NCBI GenBank assembly: GCA_963210315.1
Contig: OY723266.1
Location: forward strand, 2,232,001 to 2,296,000
DNA length: 64,000 bases
Direction: 5' to 3'
Origin: Rhynchopus euleeides
Lineage: Eukaryota > Euglenozoa > Diplonemea > Diplonemida > Diplonemidae
Made by a program: the position numbers and the translations under genes
Shown here: one piece after another, positions 10,551-19,219 of the stretch
Numbering within the stretch: the first letter of the stretch is position 1
Layout of the letters: each line of letters starts with the position of its first letter
The notes under the pieces: generated by a model
Seen by the model: only the letters and a program-made list of their open reading frames with translations
The model's database searches: none
What the model was told of the DNA's origin: nothing

Positions 10551-11679
10551 TCAAGTGTGATCAGCATACCGCATGGGCGTGAGCGTGGTGATTGTGTGTG
10601 TGTCGGGTACGGGCGGGTTGCGATGGTGGTGGGGGGTGGGGTGGGGGCACTATGGGTGCCGTGATACAATGCACCCACGTGCTCCCCGCCCCCCATCTTT
10701 CCATCTCTTCTCTTCACCCGCCGAATACAAAAGTCTGAAAAGTGCACTTTATACCCATGATTCCTATGGGGCCACAACCGCATTGCACACACACACACGC
10801 ATGGCTGTCCCGGATACACTCAGCCTGTGTGTGTGGTGCGGGCGGCGTGGCGTTTCCCCCCTCCCTTCTTCTTCCTTTTGTTAGGTTAGGATTTTCTTGC
10901 CCTTCTGCCCCCCCTCTGTGCTGCTGTGCGGTGTGGCACGCCCTTCTCACGGCCCCTCAACTCTTCTGCATGAGGACCCTTAGTGGGGAACGGGCCACCT
11001 CTGCTTTTTGCTGCACGCCCTTCCAACTTGTCCAATCCGGCACACGCCCCGTCACAGCGGCGCAGCGTGTCCCTCCCACCCCCCTCCCTTGCCCCGCCCC
11101 CACAACGGGGGCGCTTGGCGGGGGGTGGGTGTGGGGCACAGCTCGCTGCTGTGGCGGCTGTGTGTGCTGGGGGACATCCAAAGGTGGGACGGGCATTGCC
11201 GATCTGCCGCTCTGCTTGGGTTGTTCTGCGCAGCTGTGCCACTATCTGTTCGCTTTCCCGTGTTTTATCCCGCCATTCCACACGCAACATCCACACTTGC
11301 ATTTTTCTCCCTGCCGATAATTTGCCATGATATGATCCGATTTTCTTTGCTATGCTATATGCTATGCTATCAAATGACATCCCCGGTGTGCGGGAGGCAC
11401 AGTGTGTGTGCCTCTCTCCCGTCTTCAGCACCTCCTTTTCTTCTGGGCACTGCCCTTCTGCGGGAGGCAGAACTGCTGTGCGTGTCGCCTGGGGGAGACG
11501 TTGGTCGCTCGATAGCCGCCCCCCCGTGTGGTCGCTTCTTGAGGAGTACCTTCTGTTCCTGTGCCGTTTGTGTCGTAGCCACGGGTTCAGTAGCTGTGCA
11601 CCTCCATTGCCCCGGATGTCAATCCACGTCTACCCCACACAGCCACACTTCTCTGCAGCGGTTGTTGACAGGCTGCAGT
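10551..11679. other. Intergenic, holds the upstream arm of a direct repeat
   Basis: No gene is seen. The piece 10893-11098 is repeated downstream of the SNARE gene at 13086-13232. A short ATGCT/CTATG iteration lies at about 11350-11372. Candidate acceptors (CTCTGCAG, TGACAG, GCTGCAG) precede the SNARE start. Confidence 0.5.
10893..11098. repeat. Direct repeat flanking SNARE copy 1, upstream arm
   Basis: Shares an ordered series of blocks with 13086-13232: TTCTTGCCCTTCTGCC, CTGTGCTGCTGTGCGGTGTG, ACTCTTCTGCATG, CACACGCCCCGTCAC and CCTCCCTTGCCCCGC. The upstream arm is about 60 bp longer. The arms are about 2.2 kb apart and enclose SNARE copy 1, so they may mark a local duplication or be sites of recombination. 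Confidence 0.7.
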
Positions 11680-12582
11680 ATGGCTGAGGTGACGACTGAG
11701 TCTGTGCAAGATTGCCTACTGCAGTTCGAGGTGATTCTGGGACGTTTGACAGAGATGATTGGAAACCTCGGGACGCAACGCGACAACCCTGGTCTGCGGA
11801 AGCGTATTGAGAATGACAAGAAGTCCCTGCAGGACACGCGCGACTCCATCCTCGTGGATGTGAATGGCCTCAAGCGGAAGATCGGGCTCGAAGGGGATGA
11901 GGGCAAGCAGCGCTACCAGGCGATGGCGAAGCTGTCAGGATTGCTGTTCACGAAGTACGAACGTATGCCTTGTGAGTTGTCACTGCTACACCACCTGCTG
12001 CACACCAGGGGCGCGCAAGGAGGCTGATCGCAAGCTGAAGGAGCCTATCGGCGGTCCCAAGGTGTGCAGACTGTCGGCACCTGTGCTGGCAACGAGGCTA
12101 AGGTTCTGTGGTTCGACACCCGCAGCACCGGATGCCTGGCGTGCTGCATTCTCCGGTGCCATCTGCTGCCATGCAAGCCACTCTAGTCCACGCTGCCACC
12201 ACACCACACCACACCACCCCTCCCGCAGAAGCGTGTCATGGACGACGCACACGAGGATGACCGTGGACGGGACCACGTTGTGAACATCGGGAACGACACC
12301 GACAACGTGATGGCGCAGCTCCGCCCTGCGTACAACATGAGTGCCCTCAACACAGAGGAGGACATCCAGCGCGAGAAGGCGGATGAGATTGAGGACATTG
12401 CAGCAGACATCCGGGAGCTACACCACATGTTCACTGATTTCCAGGACGAGGTCGACCGTCAGCAGGAGCCGATCAACCACATCCAGAGCATGGTCAAGAG
12501 CGCGCGCGAGAATGTGGTCAGGGGGACGTCCGAGCTGCAGCAGGCGGGAGAGTACCAGAAGAGCAGCAGGCTGCGGTCGTAA
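11680..12582 (+). CDS. Qa-SNARE (syntaxin) copy 1, without membrane anchor
   Basis: The three exons are 11680-11971, 12009-12061 and 12229-12582. The introns are GT-AG, 37 nt (GTGAGT...CACCAG) and 167 nt (GTGTGC...CCGCAG), and the phases join exactly. Exon 1 encodes an N-terminal helical (Habc-like) region. Exon 3 encodes the SNARE motif with DEIEDIAADIRELHHMFTDF and the zero-layer glutamine in VDRQQEPINHI. It is a paralogue of the gene at 31630. Copy 1 departs from copy 2 right after QKSSR, reads only LRS and stops. The hydrophobic tail is therefore missing, giving about 232 residues. Another frame just past this point reads a hydrophobic stretch (VVTLHFHVVLPLPVLL), so a frame change or a deletion removed the anchor. 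It may be a soluble SNARE, may use lipid attachment, or may be decaying. Confidence 0.8.
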
Positions 12583-12644
12583 CACTGCACTTTCACGTTG
12601 TTCTTCCCCTTCCTGTGCTCCTTGATGCTGTGATGTCTGCACGG

Positions 12645-12930
12645 CACCTGTGAGACACACCCTCAGCCTGATAAAGAGTGGGGTTCACGTGCAGACCACA
12701 GTTTTGTGTTTGCTGTGGCTTTCATATGCTCACACAAGCCCCGTTCCATCAATCGCCTGCCAGGCGCCTCACCAGGTGTCTGATGCCCCATTGAGCCATC
12801 GGGTAAAGTAGAATGTGCTTCTGAGAACTAACCTTCAGATAGAGAAACAGCGAGAGGCAGCTTGTCAGTGTGTGTCCTTTGTCCTTCAGCCTTTGACGAG
12901 GCAGGCCTTGGTGTGTGTGTGGTGGAGGCA
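12645..12930. repeat. Conserved SNARE 3'-flanking block, copy A
   Basis: Aligns along its length with 33406-33715. Blocks include GTGAGACACACCCTCAGCCT, GGGTTCACGTGCAGACCACA, CTCACACAAGCCCCGTTC, CACCAGGTGTCTGATGCCCC and GAGAAACAGCGAGAGGCAGC. Its first ~100 bp also resemble 62535-62640. In copy 2 the block begins about 820 bp after the stop codon, here about 60 bp, which points to a deletion in copy 1. Confidence 0.75.
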
Positions 12931-13085
12931 GCATGAGACTTCGGTGCCTGCACTAACTCAAGGCTCAACGTGTGGCAAACACAGCGAGGGTTGTTTCCCA
13001 CGTTGACTCCGAGCCAAAAGCTGCCTCACGCCCACACCTTCACCCTGTGCCACATCGGGTGGCTTGCCTGTGTGTGCGTGCCGTT

Positions 13086-13232
13086 CTTCTTGCCCTTCTG
13101 CCCTACTGTGCTGCTGTGCGGTGTGGCACGCCCGACTCTTCTGCATGGGGCCCCTTAGTGCTTTCCTCCCCGTCAGCACACGCCCCGTCACGGCGGCACA
13201 GCATGTCCCTCCCACCCCCCTCCCTTGCCCCG
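13086..13232. repeat. Direct repeat flanking SNARE copy 1, downstream arm
   Basis: Second arm of the repeat described at 10893-11098, somewhat shortened. Just before it, at about 13057-13080, GGGTGGCTTGCCTGTGTGTG recurs at about 34467-34486, beyond SNARE copy 2. Confidence 0.7.
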
Positions 13233-13499
13233 CTCGCCTCCTCTCCGCTGCGTCGGCGTGTGCTGGGGAGCACATCCCTGCCGGCGATGTGTGCAATGTG
13301 ACGAACTGATTTGCTTCATGACCATAGCATCCGCATGACACCTCCTTGCCCGGCACCACGCCACGCGGCTCCCGCAATGTGGCGGTTCAAAGAGTGCCCC
13401 CGCCTGCAGCCCCCCCCTTTGCCCCTACATTCTCCTCTTTACCCCCCCTTTTGCCCCTCTGCACCCCTCCCGCCATCCGCCCCCACTAGTTGCTCTCGC

Positions 13500-13516
13500 C
13501 GCCACCTTTCCACCAG
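13500..13516 (+). promoter_or_regulatory. Probable trans-splice acceptor of the glycosidase-like gene
   Basis: GCCACCTTTCCACCAG follows about 100 bases of C-rich sequence, with the AG at 13515-13516. The signal-peptide ATG starts 23 bases later. Inferred from pattern and position. Confidence 0.5.
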
Positions 13517-13538
13517 GCCACCCCACCCACCCACACCA

Positions 13539-15776
13539 ATGCCTCGGCGCGACGCCACACCGGCGCCCCCTCCATGCATCGCTGTGGCCCTTGTGCTGGC
13601 CTCCCTTAGCCTCCCTGCCTCGGCTTCCCTTTGCACAACGTGGGCCACCGATCCTGTCGCCTGCGTCCGTGCGTATAATGTGAAGTGGTCGAAGCTGCTC
13701 CCCGACACCAGCACCACTTGGGTCAACACCATGCCGCTGGGCAACGCCGAGGGGGCGGCCAACGTGTGGACGGATGGCAAGGCCACGGTGTCCCTCCTGG
13801 TGTCGTCCCCCTACGCGTGGAACGAAGGGTCGCAGCTCATCAAGGTTGCGCGTGTGGACATCGCATTCTCCCCCTCACCGGGGGGCTTCGTGTCGCAGGA
13901 GCTGGATGTCGGCACCGCCACCATCACCGTCACCTTTGACAAGCTGAAGGTGCAGATGTGGATGGACGCGGTTGGCAACGCGGCTGTCGTGACGCACGCC
14001 TCTACCTCCGGAGATGCCTTCACAGCCAAGGCCACCGTCAGCCCGATCCGCGAGGAGGAGTCCAGCTTCCAGGGGCCTTTCCAGTGCAGCGCGTATGCCA
14101 TCAGCGCGGATGTTGTGACAAACACCTCAGGCGCAGATATCGTCTACCACCGCAACGAGGCGGGGTACAAAGGGCAGAACTACTTCCAGGACATGATCGA
14201 CCAGCAGAACCTTGGGCAGGAGGCCTACGGCTCTCTCCCCAACAGGCTGCTGAACAGGACATCCGGTGCTGCTGTGACGTCTCAGGGGGACACGGTGGTG
14301 GTGACGCTGCTCACCTCGCAGACGGACACAGCGCAGCGCTATGTTGATGACCTGGTGGCGTCGGTCAACCCCAGCCCGTCGAAGGCAGGGCATGACGCGT
14401 GGTGGGCGGCGTATTGGGGCCGGTCCCACGTGGAGGTGCCTGCGTGGAATGTGTCGTCGCAGTACGCCCTGCAGAGGTATCTCCAGGGCTCGCAGGGGCG
14501 TGCCCCGTTCCCCATCAAGTTCAACGGGATGCTGTACACAGCGCAGAAGCCCCCTCAGACCGACTTCCGCCAGTGGGGCGGGAGGAACTGGTGGCAGAAT
14601 GCGCGCCTGTCATACTACAACATGTTTCACGCGGGTGACCTGGACATGGTCAGCAGCTTCCTCCAGGGCTACCACGGGACCCTCCCTCTGGCGAAGGCGC
14701 GTGCCTCACACTACTACAACACCAGCGGGGCGTTCTGGCCGGAGTACACCGACGCTCTGTTTGGCACGCAGCACTCCCAGTCGTATGGGTGTGGGCGTGC
14801 CGGGGTCAGCAACTCCACCATGCCCTACTGGTGGACCCAAGACGTCTGGAATGGGTACAACCTGCAGGGGAGCCTCGACCTGTCGCTGTTTGCGCTGGAC
14901 TTCCACGCCTTCACAGGCAACACGACATACCTGGACATCGCCGCAGAGGTGGTCGACTTCTACCGCGAGTGGCGCACCGAGAAGGACGCAGAGGGGCGGG
15001 TCGTGCTGTACCCCACGCAGAGCCTCGAGACGTGGCAGTGCCCTGGGTACCCCCCGCAGCGGGACAACTGCCCTGTGAACGACCTCCCCACAATCGCAGG
15101 GCTCCGCACCGTGACGGAGAAGCTCCTCCGCACAGGCTACGGCACGGCGGCACAGCGCAAGGCGTGGCAGGACTACACAGAGGCCATCCCCCTGCTGCCT
15201 TTGGCGGTGCAGAAGGGCCAGGCGAACGCCTCCCTGGTTCCCGCCCAGTCGTGGCCCGCCAGCAGGAAGAACGTGGAGAACACAGAGCTGTACGCCGTGC
15301 ACCCCTACAGGTTGTACACTGCAGGGCGTGGTGGGGACCTTTCCCCTGCGACTATTGCCTACGGCCTGCGGCAGTTCCACTCTGACGTGGGGTGGGAGCA
15401 GAACATCCTGGACGCGGCCCTGCTGGGGATGGCAACTGAGTTCCAGAGCCTCGCGGTGGCGCGTGCGGCGGTGGGCCCTGCAACGGGGTACCGCTTCCCC
15501 GCCTTCATGCCGCACCTGCAGGACTACGAGCCGTCGGCAGACCACCTTGCGAATCTGAACAACGCTATGGGGTACGCCCTGGTGCAGGAGGACGAGGGCC
15601 CCGAGCACAGCCTCGTGCTCCTCCCCAGCTGGCCCTGCTCCTGGGATGTGGACTTCAAGGTGCACGGGCCCCTCGGCACAGTGGTGGAGGGGCGCCTCGT
15701 CTCGGGCGTCCTCTCCTATACTGTGTCCCCGCAGTCGCGTGCGGCGCATGTCTCTGCCAGGCAGTGCCAGGCGTGA
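13539..15776 (+). CDS. Secreted (alpha/alpha)6-type glycoside hydrolase-like protein (DUF5703/GH95-like)
   Basis: The 745-residue single-exon protein begins at a Met that gives a signal peptide (hydrophobic IAVALVLASLSLPASAS). Upstream in-frame Mets give no signal and lie before the AG at 13516. The N-terminal half is a beta-rich module starting with a MPLGNAEGAANVW motif, like the MPLGNG start of GH95-type fucosidases. The rest carries motifs such as DFRQWGGRNWWQNARLSYY, AFWPEYTDALFG and YWWTQDVWNGYNLQG, typical of DUF5703/GH95-like (alpha/alpha)6 barrels acting on plant or algal glycans. There are several Asn-glycosylation sites. Substrate and catalytic acids cannot be fixed by eye. Together with the LPMO it suggests an osmotrophic polysaccharide-degrading lifestyle. 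Confidence 0.65.
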   Translation: MPRRDATPAPPPCIAVALVLASLSLPASASLCTTWATDPVACVRAYNVKWSKLLPDTSTTWVNTMPLGNAEGAANVWTDGKATVSLLVSSPYAWNEGSQLIKVARVDIAFSPSPGGFVSQELDVGTATITVTFDKLKVQMWMDAVGNAAVVTHASTSGDAFTAKATVSPIREEESSFQGPFQCSAYAISADVVTNTSGADIVYHRNEAGYKGQNYFQDMIDQQNLGQEAYGSLPNRLLNRTSGAAVTSQGDTVVVTLLTSQTDTAQRYVDDLVASVNPSPSKAGHDAWWAAYWGRSHVEVPAWNVSSQYALQRYLQGSQGRAPFPIKFNGMLYTAQKPPQTDFRQWGGRNWWQNARLSYYNMFHAGDLDMVSSFLQGYHGTLPLAKARASHYYNTSGAFWPEYTDALFGTQHSQSYGCGRAGVSNSTMPYWWTQDVWNGYNLQGSLDLSLFALDFHAFTGNTTYLDIAAEVVDFYREWRTEKDAEGRVVLYPTQSLETWQCPGYPPQRDNCPVNDLPTIAGLRTVTEKLLRTGYGTAAQRKAWQDYTEAIPLLPLAVQKGQANASLVPAQSWPASRKNVENTELYAVHPYRLYTAGRGGDLSPATIAYGLRQFHSDVGWEQNILDAALLGMATEFQSLAVARAAVGPATGYRFPAFMPHLQDYEPSADHLANLNNAMGYALVQEDEGPEHSLVLLPSWPCSWDVDFKVHGPLGTVVEGRLVSGVLSYTVSPQSRAAHVSARQCQA

Positions 15777-17474
15777 GGTGGAGGGGGGGTACGAGGGGCG
15801 GTGGATGTGTGATTACTGCGCTGCTGCAGAAGAATCATGTGCTTGCGGCAAAGTGGGGTGGGTGGGCAGCTCAGACAAGGGTTGCGTTGTGTATGTGTGT
15901 GTGTGCCGCTGCGCATATACTGCGCATATAGGAAAGGTGATATGGGGTGGTGAGGTGGCAGGGTGGTCACAAGGGGGATTTGTTGCCCTGTGCCCTACCT
16001 CCTTGTTTCATAGTCAGGTGGTGTGATTTTCGAGTGCGGGGTCCGGTGGGTTGGAAAATGGCTTTTTTGCCAGCTGATGTGTGTGGGCGAGGCGGGGGGT
16101 GTGTGTGGATGACTCAACGCTCTCTGGGGAGGGGAGGGTGTTTTCTTGGCACGAGAACCAAAAAAAATTCAGAATATTTTTTTATGCAAGGATGTGAAGA
16201 AGCAAAAAGGCTGTTGCACAACTTGCGGGTTGGTGGGATACATCTTTTTTTGTCTTCATTCGGCAGAACGCGCAAAATTGCCCCCCATCGGGCGAGAAGT
16301 GCGTGACGCCACTGGAAAGGATCTGTGCGGGAACAGGCAGGGGCGTATTTCTCTGCTTCCTTCTGCAGACAAACACCCTCCCTCCTCCGGTTGCCCAAGC
16401 AATTCGCATGCCGTCACGCCAGGTCTCTTGTTTCATCCCCCACTGTCAGTTGTGTGCAGCACACATCATTCCACCTTGCAAGGCCTTTTCTCTGCCAAGC
16501 CTGCGGCACCGCAGGCTGTGTCGTCCGCTCAGCACCTTGACCCCACAGAGTGCCAGCCCACCGAAAACCCCTCTCATTGTTCTTCGGCGAGTCGTGGGCA
16601 AAACAATTGCCGTCTTCTGGGAGCTCTGTGCCCCCAGCAGACCAGCGATGTTGCCCCTCCCCCTCCACGTGGCGCCGTGAACCCCATTTAGTCTTGTGCG
16701 ATGTCGCGTGTGGCAAAAACCGTGTGTGTGAAACCTTTTCCGGCATCACTGACTCCCCCCCCACCCCTCCCCACTTTTTCTTTTTAGGGGGGGGGGGTGT
16801 TTCGGCGTTTCGGAGAAACCAGCGACAGGTCGTCGTGTTGGTGGTTGCTGCCGTTCTCTCTTTTTGGTTCACCCCCTCAAACCCCCCCCCCCCATGTTGC
16901 AATCGTATGTAATTTTACCCGACCTGCAGCCTTACCAACGACAAAAGTTCTTTCTTTTTGACCATATTTTTTGCTTCGCTGCTGAACGCGAATGGAGGCA
17001 AGTGATCTGCTAACGCGTCGGCAGCCACACACAACCCCCTTGGTGGGGTTCGGGGAGGATGAATCAGAGCATTCCGCTGGCGCGAGCCCCCGCAGGTAGA
17101 GAGCAAGGCGGGCACAACTGTGTGTGGCGCAGCAGACACGCGCAGACTCTGCGGTGGTGCTAGCATGCACCGCATGCACCCACATCAGGGAATGTGGCGT
17201 GGTGCTCGCCACCAAAAGAAATCACACACAGAGAGCTGCATCTTAAGGACCCACGGCACAGAGTCCGGCAGGGCACCCGCGCCTAGGAAACGCTTGCAGA
17301 ACAGAAATTCTCCCGCCCTCCCCCACAGCCACCCCATCTCTTTCCACCGCACGGCGATGGCAGTTGTGGCACGCAGCCACTTTCCTCCACCACCGCCCCC
17401 TGCCTTTTGGTGTGGGTTGGTGTGCCCCGTGGGAGGGTGGGGGTGGGGCGGCCGACAGCTGTACCTCGGCACCG
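15777..17474. other. Intergenic, no gene recognised
   Basis: A G-rich start is followed by short A/T-rich pieces (about 16150-16190), then mixed sequence with G and C runs near 16750-16890. No domain-bearing frame was found on either strand. The final 120 bases are C/T-rich and serve as leader of the carrier gene. Confidence 0.5.
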
Positions 17475-18371
17475 ATGCCTCTCGACATGCGGCAGGCAGG
17501 CGTTGGCGCTGCCGCTGGGTTCGTAGAGGCGTGCATCATGCACCCTGTCGACACGGTGAAGACACGGATGCAGGCGCAGACTGTGGAGGGTGGGGTGCGC
17601 TTTACAGGCGTGTCGGACGTCTTCCGACGCACCTTCAGGGAGGAGGGTGTCGGTGCTTTCTACAAAGGCATCGGGCCTGTCGTGGTGTCGGTTGTACCCC
17701 GCGTGTGCGGGCAGTATCTCGGGCTGTCGTACTTCCTGCCGGTGGTCAGGAGCGTCGCACCCCCGCAGGTCCCCGCCGCGCTGCACCCCAGCATCGCAGG
17801 CGTCCTCACCGGTATCGTGCAGGCAACCGTGGTTGTGGCACCCCTTGAGCTTGTGAAGAACAGGGGGCAGGTCACGCGCACCACCATCGCGGCAGACGGC
17901 GTGGTGACCCCCTCCGCACGCCCCTCCGGCCTGGTCGCGGTTGCGTCCGATGTGGTGCGCAACGAAGGCTTCTTCGGGCTGTACCGCGGGCTGACGGCCA
18001 CCGTGCTGCGGCAGTGCTGGGGCCTGTGCATCAAGTTCGGGGGGTACGTCGGGATCCGCGATGCCCTGGCGAGCACGACACCCAATGGGCAGCTGCAGCC
18101 GCACCACCACATGCTGGCTGGAGGGGCCACCAACACGATGGTTGGGGTGCTCGTGTCGCCCATCGATGTTGTGAAGACACGCATCCAGATCGCGGACGCG
18201 AGGGAGAGCCCCCGTGTGGTGGACTGCGTGCGCAGCATCGTGCGCAACGAGGGGTATGCGACATTCTTCCGTGGCGCGTCGATGCGTGTTCTGCGCGTTG
18301 CCCCAGGTGGTGCCATACAGTTTGCAATAGCCGAGTACCTCGCAAAGGTGCTGGGGGTGCGCATCGGGTAA
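17475..18371 (+). CDS. Mitochondrial carrier family (SLC25) protein
   Basis: The 298-residue single-exon protein has the three-fold repeat of the family. The PX[DE]XX[KR] signatures are HPVDTVKTRMQ in repeat 1, APLELVKNRGQ in repeat 2 (with Glu in the acidic place) and SPIDVVKTRIQ in repeat 3. Each is followed by the second-helix motif region (FREEGVGAFYKG, RNEGFFGLYRG, RNEGYATFFRG). Such carriers exchange metabolites across the inner mitochondrial membrane, and six helices are expected. The substrate cannot be assigned; the [DE]G...YKG pattern alone is not diagnostic. The start is uncertain between Met at 17475 and the one at 17487; upstream in-frame sequence is low complexity. Confidence 0.88.
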   Translation: MPLDMRQAGVGAAAGFVEACIMHPVDTVKTRMQAQTVEGGVRFTGVSDVFRRTFREEGVGAFYKGIGPVVVSVVPRVCGQYLGLSYFLPVVRSVAPPQVPAALHPSIAGVLTGIVQATVVVAPLELVKNRGQVTRTTIAADGVVTPSARPSGLVAVASDVVRNEGFFGLYRGLTATVLRQCWGLCIKFGGYVGIRDALASTTPNGQLQPHHHMLAGGATNTMVGVLVSPIDVVKTRIQIADARESPRVVDCVRSIVRNEGYATFFRGASMRVLRVAPGGAIQFAIAEYLAKVLGVRIG

Positions 18372-19219
18372 ACGTCAGGCGCGTCTCTGAGCCACCCTTG
18401 CCTTCACACGTCCCCTTCCACGCCCCCCTCCCTGGTGTGCCGTGCCAGTGCATGTGGCGTGTTGTTCAATAGCAGCAGCAGGATGCCTATCCTGCCGTTG
18501 GGGCCCTTCCGCCCCCTAACCACTCGCCCCTCGACTCGCGATGTATTCAGGTGTGTATGGTGGTGCAGCGAGGGTTGTATGGAAGAGCAGGGGGTTGCCT
18601 GTGGTTGCGTTCACGAAGACCCGAAACGATTTGTGTGCAGGTGTGGGATGGTGCCTTACGCTGTGTTGGTCATATTCCGATGCCGCGGACAGCACGTCCA
18701 CCCTGCACTGACTTCTCCGTAACGTAGACAGGTTAGGTCCGATGGCATGGGGGACATCGGGCGTGGAGGCTTTCTGAAGCCCTTACGTAACCAGGGAGAA
18801 CAGCTTGGCTCAGGAGCGAAGTCCCGACCCCCCGCACCGCACGAAACCCATTGCTGCATCCCACCACCACACGTCACATGCCTGCCCCACACAAAGGCCG
18901 GGTCACCGGGTTGTCTCATCTTCAGGCATCTGCCCTGTTCGTTGTGCCATCCCAACCCAGTCAGCCCGAAGGTTCCGTTCGTGCCACACACATCACATCC
19001 ACGACACGGATGCTTCAGTTTTCTATCAGTATGGGGAAATCGAGAAGCGAGCTCCGTGTAGGTTCCGTGTGGCTCAAAGATGGGGTTTCGATCACCCAAA
19101 GTAAATGTGCGTGACCACCCCATTGTGCACACGAGAAGCGGTGCCCCTCACACACACGCACACACACTCACCACTGCAGGGTATCGTTTAACCCCCGCCT
19201 CGCAACGGTGTCCAACAGA
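18372..19219. other. Intergenic and leader of UBL-ankyrin copy 1
   Basis: No gene is seen. The last ~65 bases are shared with copies 2 and 3 and include the C/A-rich acceptor CTCACCACTGCAG with its AG at 19178-19179. A second AG lies directly before the ATG (CCAACAGAATG). Confidence 0.55.
19160..19179 (+). promoter_or_regulatory. Conserved splice acceptor of the UBL-ankyrin family
   Basis: CACACTCACCACTGCAG ends at 19179. The same acceptor ends at 25616 in copy 2 and 39963 in copy 3. In copy 3 the stretch after it is partly duplicated (GGTACTATTTTCGTTTGGTA before GGTATC). Conservation with the gene argues that it is functional. Confidence 0.55.

Larger units (their letters stand above)
12583..13538. 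other. Intergenic, SNARE 3' flank plus downstream repeat arm and next leader
   Basis: Positions 12645-12930 match the 3' flank of SNARE copy 2 (33406-33715). The second arm of the direct repeat lies at 13086-13232. From 13400 the sequence becomes C-rich and leads to the acceptor AG at 13515-13516 of the next gene. No other gene is seen. Confidence 0.55.

Noticed and set aside
11349-11372. ATGCTAT iteration as a telomere-like repeat
   Set aside because: Only about three imperfect units; too short for more than a microsatellite.
14706-15749. A 347-codon open frame on the minus strand
   Set aside because: Antisense shadow of the glycosidase-like gene.
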